A model generated the notes under the pieces. The model saw only the letters and a program-made list of their open reading frames with translations, was not told where the DNA came from and made no database searches. A DNA stretch of 64,000 bases from positions 3,100,001 through 3,164,000 of the forward strand of contig NEEC01000004.1 of assembly GCA_002189035.1 (NCBI GenBank), in the 5' to 3' direction. This DNA comes from Utricularia gibba (Eukaryota > Streptophyta > Magnoliopsida > Lamiales > Lentibulariaceae). Shown piece by piece: positions 58,581 through 64,000 of the stretch; the stretch's first letter is position 1, and the number at the start of each line of letters is the position of its first letter. The translations under genes and the position numbers were made by a program.

Positions 58581-59564
58581 ATGGAGGCAGAGGGAGGTAG
58601 TAAAGGGAGGCGTAGGTGTTGGTCCATTCACGACGAGAAGATGCTAATCATCGCTTTGAAAGAAATCTCTTCTACTGGTTGGAAGTTGGAGAATGGCTTC
58701 AAGATAGGGTATTTGACTGAGTTAGAAAAAATTCTGAAACGACAAATTCCAGGTACGGATTTGAGGTTGAAGCCACATATAGAATCGAAAGTCCATGCTT
58801 GGAGAGCTATGTATGCAACACTGTCTACAATTCTATCAAGATCTGGTACTGGTTGGAATGACTCTAGTCATCAAGTTGATGCTTCTGTTGAAATGTGGGA
58901 TGAGTTAGAAAGGGTAATAATTCTATCAATGTGTTTCTTGTACTTGTTTTTTTTATCTCAACATAGATTTTTTTGCATTGTAGACTATTGCAAATGTGAG
59001 CAAAGTGAGGGGTAAATCTTTTCCATTTTACTCGAATTGGTCAGATATTTTCGGAAAAGATCGAGCCACTAGAGAAAAGGGGATGGACTACCACACTGCT
59101 GCGGAAGTCATGGCAGCTTCATCAAACACATCTGATTTCAATGTTTTTATCGGTGAAGATCCGATATTACCGGATGAACCAATTTCTGGGTCAGTTCGTA
59201 ATGGAGATGGCTCTTCTACAGCATCAGAAGATCCAACACCACCATCTCGTAAAAGAAAAAGTTGTTTAATTAGTCCAATGGAGAAGCTCATTGAAGTTAT
59301 TAGTGAAGGCTTCAAAGATCAAAGGCACAATTTACCGAGGTATGTGCACTATTTGGAAAACGAATTGAATTTGAGAAAGATGAAAAGGAGGATGCGGTTG
59401 TTGGATTGATACTAGCAATGCAACTTCAAATGTCGTTGATGGAGCGTCATGAAGTAACAAAAGTAATTATGGAGGATCATAGGTCGTTGAAATTTTTTCT
59501 TGGTCTGAAAGAACTTGAAAGGATCACCTTCGTGGAAGAAATTTTAGCAAAACTACGTGTTTGA
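58581..59564 (+). pseudogene. Harbinger ORF1: Myb/SANT-like DNA-binding protein, one frameshift
   Basis: Exon 1 is 58581-58913, intron 58914-58983 (GT-AG), exon 2 from 58984. The N-terminal half has the plant Myb/SANT-like (L10-interacting type) domain: RRCWSIHDEKMLIIALKEIS, then SKVHAWRAMYATLSTILSRSG and FYSNWSDIFGKDRATREKG. A Ser/Thr/Pro linker with a basic PPSRKRKSC follows. After about 59337 the frame shifts. The continuing frame encodes GKRIEFEKDEKEDAVVGLIL and a helical tail ending at the stop 59562-59564. The unshifted frame stops at 59409. ORF1 proteins bind the element ends and carry the transposase into the nucleus, so losing the C-terminal helices would probably disable it. Confidence 0.85.
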
Positions 59565-60063
59565 ATTCCCTTGTATTCAATGAAGTAATTATGGAGGATC
59601 ATAGACTCATTTCCTTGCTTGGTTCACTGTTTTGATCAGTGTTACCCAACAAACTTTGTTTTTGGAGTTACATTCTGTTATTCTGCTTCCTGACGATGGT
59701 CTGGACTTTGGTATTGATCTAACTCTGATGGTTTGTGAAATCAAGTTCATTGAAGTGGTTTTCTCCTAATACCATGCTTGTTGATGATTCGTGTGTATTA
59801 ATGACAATGCCATGATTATTATTCTTTTTCACTTGATTCTGTGATAGTGTTTTTTAATCTGTGGGCAGTGTTTTGTTTCTATTGATAAGGAGAGCCGGTT
59901 TGATGCATTTGTCACTGCGGGATGTTGTTGTTTCTATTGCTTTTCTCTTCATTTCCTGGCTCCCAAACTTCAGTGGTGTGAAATTGTAACCTCCGTCTCC
60001 TTTCGGGAAGCATCTTTGGGCATCTAGCATCATCATTTTGTGGTTGCTACTTGGCATAATTGT

Positions 60064-60410
60064 TGTCGTTAACCAAGTACTTCATGAGTTCATCGTGTGT
60101 CTACGGGCGTGGTTTATGCCCGTGTGGCATTGTCATGTATACTCGATCCAAATTATTCATAAGGATTGACTGCTAATATAAATTTTAAATAAATTAATAA
60201 CCACTCGATCCGAATCATACCTAAGGATCGAAGACTAATTAAAATGAAAAATATGCGCTCGATCATTAGGCATGATTCGGATCGAGTGGTTATTAATTTA
60301 TTTTAAATTTATATTATCGCTCGATCCTTATGAGCAATTTGGATCGAGTGTACACCACAATGCCACACGGGCGTGGTTTATGCAACTCATGAAGTACTTG
60401 GTTAACGACA
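60064..60410. repeat. 347-bp foldback (near-perfect inverted repeat, almost no loop)
   Basis: The outer 27 bases (60064-60090 and 60384-60410) are exact inverted copies, starting TGTCGTTAACCAAGTACTTC. The two arms (about 165 bp each) are roughly 85-90 percent identical. Each arm contains two copies of a ~31-bp mini-palindrome (ACTCGATCC...AAGGATCGA). The centre is about 15-20 bases. No clear target duplication is seen at its ends, so it may be a foldback element or may have formed by inversion-duplication. Confidence 0.9.
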
Positions 60411-60929
60411 TCAATCACTTTGATGTAAAAAGGCATTAATGAGGCTACTTTTGATCGACGCACGAAATAGAAAAACTAAAAATGTGAAAACCATTTAAAT
60501 CATGAAGTATGGCACTAAAAGCTGACTTCCTCCTAGTGAATGCATTTGTTTTATCCGATAACCAAAAAATAGGATTAGGAAGGGTTGAACATTAAAATAA
60601 AAAAATAAAAGCCTGAGTTAATAAACAGTTATACATCATCATCGTCCTGAAATACTTATGAAGTCTGTTGCAAGAAAACTAGGAAGGAGCATTGATGTTA
60701 TACTAGACATGAACGATAGACTATTACACTAGACATGGAGATAAACCTAGAAATTAAGACATTACTTCACTGATGCCATTGATTGTACCAAGTCATTGCC
60801 AATGAATCGCCACTGCATCCAAGCATTACTCGAGTCCAATGTATCTATGTAGTCATCATCTCCTTGTAATGTGTTGTCTACATAACTTTGTTGCAATAAA
60901 CTTTCAAGAGGATCATCCGGATCAATGAT

Positions 60930-62113
60930 TCAAATAAAGTTGTGGAGAAGTGCACATGCCAAAATAATGAAATTGAGTATATCCACATTGTAAAAGCAAC
61001 TATCTCGTAGAATCCCCCAACATATTTTAAGTAAACCAAAAGTTCTCTCAATTATATTCCTCGCTTTCGAGTGTCTCAAGTTGAATAATTCTCTTGAATT
61101 TTGAGGTGCTAAGTTACCGTTGCCCCATTCTTTCAAGTGATATCGAACTCCACGATAGGGTGTAAGAAATCCTTTACAATTCATATAACCATTATCACAT
61201 AGATAATAATTTCCTAAAATAATTTGATAAACCAATTAAAAAATTAAATGAAGCTATTATGATCTCAATGGGCTGAAATACTTCATATAATAACAATGAA
61301 TAAGAATATACCTCGAGGAACACGAAATCCATTGTTCCTTGTTAGAGCATCTCGTAAAACTCTGCTATCTGCAGCTGATCCTTCCCATCCAGATAACACG
61401 TATACAAATCTCATGTGTATATCACACACTCCAAGTACGTTTAAACAAGTGTATCCTTTTCTACAATGATATCGGCCTTGTTCATCAACACGCATTTTTT
61501 CCTGAATGTATGTTCCATCCAAAGCTCTAAGACATCCCTGCCATTAAGAAAAAAAATGAAGAACCACATATAATTCAAATAAAAACACCTGGATGCTCAC
61601 CACAAAATATTTCCAAGGAGTTTCTTCAAAATTTGTTGTCACTGGTGTAGGTTTCATGAGTAGGATGGGGTGTAGCTTTATTATAGTCCTCAAAACCTCA
61701 TGAAAGTATTTATGTATTGTGTGCTTCGATCTAATGAAATCATGAGATTGAATACGTACCTTCTTATGATGAGATAAAACTCCCAAAAAAATAGACAATT
61801 TCTCAAGTATAGACACATTACTTGAATTCATTAAACCACCAGCATTTTCCAACAAACTATACAATCTACCGAAGGCATTTCTAGTCATTCGCAAATTATC
61901 CAAACAAGCAAAATCACTATAACCAATAAGATGCTGAAGATGCCAAGACTGCATATTCATTCTACCAATCATGGAGTACTTTTGTTTTTTACTTTTCTGA
62001 TTTTGTTCAGTTTGCTCTAGCAAAAGAGCAAGTGATAGGCACAACCAAATGAATTGTGAAAAAATGGCTTGTTGAAGAACAAGGAACATCACAAATTCTG
62101 AAAACTCATCCAT
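60930..62113 (-). pseudogene. Harbinger ORF2: DDE transposase, one nonsense codon near the C-terminus
   Basis: Three exons on the minus strand: 62113-61601, 61537-61312 and 61213-60930, with GT-AG introns and consistent phases (0 and 1). It belongs to the DDE_Tnp_4 / PIF family. The N-terminal helical region is followed by the catalytic Asp in CLRALDGTYIQ (about 61515), the second Asp in YYLCDNGYMN (about 61195) and the Glu in ARNIIERTFGLLK (about 61050). All three catalytic residues are present. The frame stops with TGA at 60932-60930 right after ACALLHNFI, where related transposases nearly always have Arg. Beyond it the same frame stays open for 55 more codons to a TAA at 60762, which strongly suggests CGA became TGA. 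It cuts and pastes the element and makes TTA duplications. Confidence 0.92.
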
Positions 62114-62580
62114 CCTACAACAAAAGCCCAAATACAGAATATGGTTAGAAAATAAAAAAAAACATTTCATGCTTGAATTACCCACATAACATTGAAATGA
62201 AATCACGAGCAAGAACTCACCAGGAGCGTTGGGACTTGAACCGTAAAGAACTCGAGTAGTTTTCTTGCTAGAAAATTCAAATTGAATAGCGTTTTAGGGG
62301 AACTTCAATGGCGTTGATCTGCGTAGAGAGAATAGCAATTTTCTCTCAAGGAACACAAGACTCAGATTTGGGGAAAATTAATTATATCAATTAATAAGGG
62401 TATAATGGTAAAATTTCATTAAAACCAGAATTTTAATATATCCAACCAAACACACCTTTTATTATCCCTTGTAAAATAAACTATCATACCAAACTAATTA
62501 AACCCATCTATGATAGTTTTATTTTCCCTAGTTTCTAAAAGCACTCTAATACTAAAACATCATCACCAAACGAGCCCTTA

Positions 62581-62845
62581 GTGTGAAAATAAGTGTCTCT
62601 ACATAAGATGAGAATGGATCATGATCAATGAGGTTATCCAATTGAATTGAAGACACATCCACAAGATCTCTAATCTCTTCCATGAACCTTCTTTTTCTAG
62701 ATGCTCTAACCAAGTTAATGGAATTCTCTTCACTAGCCCGGTCTTTCTCAAAGATCTCCCTACACTCGAGATAATAGAGCCAAGTTTTATGTATTAGTGC
62801 ACAAAATCTCAGTACTTGCTGTAATACACGCACCATTATAACCAA
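62581..62845 (-). pseudogene. Unrecognised open frame at the Harbinger right flank
   Basis: The minus-strand frame from 62845 encodes LRFCALIHKTWLYYLECREI, then a charged SRKRRFMEEIRDLVDV segment, and runs into the Harbinger end at 62577. Without the Harbinger it would join 58258 downwards. I do not recognise the family. It may belong to the MULE region or be another transposon fragment. Confidence 0.25.
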
Positions 62846-63549
62846 ATACCAATGTATTCATTATGAAACAAATGTGTATGTATTCAATTTCTTTCCAAAC
62901 CTCACTATCCACATCCACCAGAGTATTGGACTTGGTTAAAAATTACACACTCAAATAATAATGTCTTTTTCATGTATGCAGATGTGCGAGTGTGTTTAAT
63001 GATACATACCACTGAAGTTATTTTTAACCTTCCATCCCTTTTGTACAATATACTTCAAATCCTATAGTAGGTCTTTTTCTTCCTTGTACTTCCATGATCA
63101 GTTCATTATTTTGCTAGATTCTTAGCAGCTGTTGAATAACCATGTTAATAGTCTACTACAAAAAAAAGGTATGAAAAATGACATTATATGCAGTATAAAA
63201 ACAAACAATACAACCTCCCTATAAGACAATCACAACCATATACCTGAGATGAAAACGACAAAATAAGCATACGAAGGCTTTCACAATAAAAAGGGAAGCC
63301 AACAATGCCAGATTTGCTTGCCACTGCAAAATTGAGAGAAGTTCCAACAACTTTACGTTCCTGAAGGGATGCTGAAATGCGTGGGTAGTTGGAGGAGCAA
63401 GAAACTAAAAAATGAGAAATAAATGCTTTTCATTTTTTGATTAAATAAATGAATTATTTTGGTACGTATACACAATAATTTAAAAAATCTATATTTTTTC
63501 AAATAAAGCTTAAGTCGTAGGCATCAATCCGACTCTTAAAAATTGGAGA
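62846..63549. other. AT-rich DNA without recognised genes
   Basis: No motif or long open frame seen. Confidence 0.3.
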
Positions 63550-63840
63550 CTAGGATAGGAAAAAGAAGAATCCGGCAAGACCGCATCCGACACGCACGCA
63601 GGCCAGCCAACGACTTCTTTCCGAATAAAATGCCGGATATGTATTAGGTTCATAGAAGTCAGCTGGGTGTACATGCGCTGGCGTTGATTTTTGGAGTCCT
63701 CTCACGAATCTCCCTAATTGAAGATCACAGAGGATTTCAACCTCATTCCCTCTTTTTCTTGGAGTTGTCAATCTCGATTTTTCGTGCAGCGAAGACGTGG
63801 ATCCAGAAAATGTTTTAAGGCCTCCGTTTCCAGCAACCAT
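63550..63840 (-). CDS. Hypothetical small protein
   Basis: The minus-strand ATG at 63840 (or 63855) opens a frame of about 96-101 codons starting MVAGNGGLKTFSGSTSSLHE, then a basic TTPRKRGNEVEILCDLQLG, and ending in a hydrophobic GCGLAGFFFFLS tail. The GC content is higher than in the neighbouring DNA, which favours a real exon, perhaps the first exon of a gene or an unusual N-terminus. I recognise no family. It may also be chance. Confidence 0.3.
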   Translation of the reverse strand: MVAGNGGLKTFSGSTSSLHEKSRLTTPRKRGNEVEILCDLQLGRFVRGLQKSTPAHVHPADFYEPNTYPAFYSERSRWLACVRVGCGLAGFFFFLS

Positions 63841-64000
63841 ATCGGTATGCTTCAATAGGATGACCTTTGGTTCATCCAGAGATCATTTCAGGTCGCTATC
63901 TCAGTGGCTGCCGTCGATCCTTTCATCCATCTCTTATGAGCTGATGCAGAGTTCGAAGAGATCCAACAGACGGAGATGGTATGGGAAACATATGTCAATC

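Larger units (their letters stand above)
58262..62577. mobile_element. PIF/Harbinger DNA transposon, nearly intact
   Basis: A 4316-bp element is bounded by TTA on both sides (58259-58261 and 62578-62580). The ends are inverted repeats: GGGGTCGTTTG at the left and CAAACGAGCCC at the right. It carries the two genes typical of this superfamily: a Myb/SANT-like protein on the plus strand (58581-59564) and a DDE transposase on the minus strand (62113-60930). They point at each other. A 347-bp foldback lies between them. Each gene has a single obvious lesion, so loss of mobility is recent. Confidence 0.93.

Noticed and set aside
60064-60410. CRISPR-like array from the repeated ACTCGATCC units
   Set aside because: The units are mirrored palindromes in a foldback, only four in number, with no regular spacers, and the genome is a plant.
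1-64000. tRNA, rRNA or snoRNA genes
   Set aside because: No cloverleaf, A/B-box pair or conserved rRNA segment was noticed. Short matches to tRNA 3' ends are retrotransposon primer sites. A computational scan was not possible here.

Overview
This window is nuclear DNA from a plant, most likely a eudicot. The evidence is spliced genes with plant-specific relatives (a SHOU4-type membrane protein, a wax-synthase-like MBOAT enzyme, Mediator subunit MED11), very AT-rich intergenic DNA, and dense plant-type LTR retrotransposons (Copia, Athila and Tat lineages of Ty3/Gypsy) with tRNA-Met or Asp-type primer sites. I cannot name the species. No bacterial operons, CRISPR arrays, tRNA or rRNA genes were seen.

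Layout. 1-5271: a Copia retrotransposon whose 5' LTR is interrupted by the end of another LTR (family 'Z'). 5567-6599: a wax-synthase-like gene with one frameshift. 6600-17400: AT-rich DNA with a small Harbinger-type MITE, LTRs of an Athila-like family ('X'), one carrying a nested Tat LTR, and decayed Copia and Gypsy coding relics. 17927-22371: the only clearly intact host genes, MED11 (3 exons) and a SHOU4-family gene (4 exons, one GC-AG intron), both on the plus strand. 22875-24064: a solo X LTR with a perfect 5-bp target duplication. 24-45 kb: nested and chimeric Gypsy elements. These are a minus-strand Z element (26.3-30.5 kb), a Y/X Athila-like composite (30.5-36.0 kb), and a Tat element (36.0-45.0 kb) interrupted by the LTR and gag of another element ('V'). 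The Tat part carries an antisense coiled-coil ORF. 45.0-45.5 kb: a hAT relic with a BED finger. 45.7-50.4 kb: an internally deleted Athila element ('W', minus strand). 50.5-51.4 kb: another Z LTR. 51.4-55.8 kb: AT-rich, little recognisable. 55.8-58.0 kb: a decayed Mutator (MULE) transposase. 58262-62577: a nearly complete PIF/Harbinger element with TTA target duplications, both of its genes, and a 347-bp foldback between them. 62.6-64 kb: unassigned, with one small hypothetical ORF.

How it fits together. The host genes sit in a gene island (about 17.5-22.8 kb) bounded by repeats. Nearly all other coding potential belongs to mobile elements in different stages of decay, often inserted into each other. 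The freshest is the Harbinger element: its transposase has one in-frame nonsense codon and its Myb-like partner has one frameshift. The most unusual observations are the loopless foldback inside Harbinger, the V-gag/Tat-pol chimera, the GC-AG intron and exon-edge duplication in SHOU4, and a recurring palindromic octamer confined to the X-type repeats.
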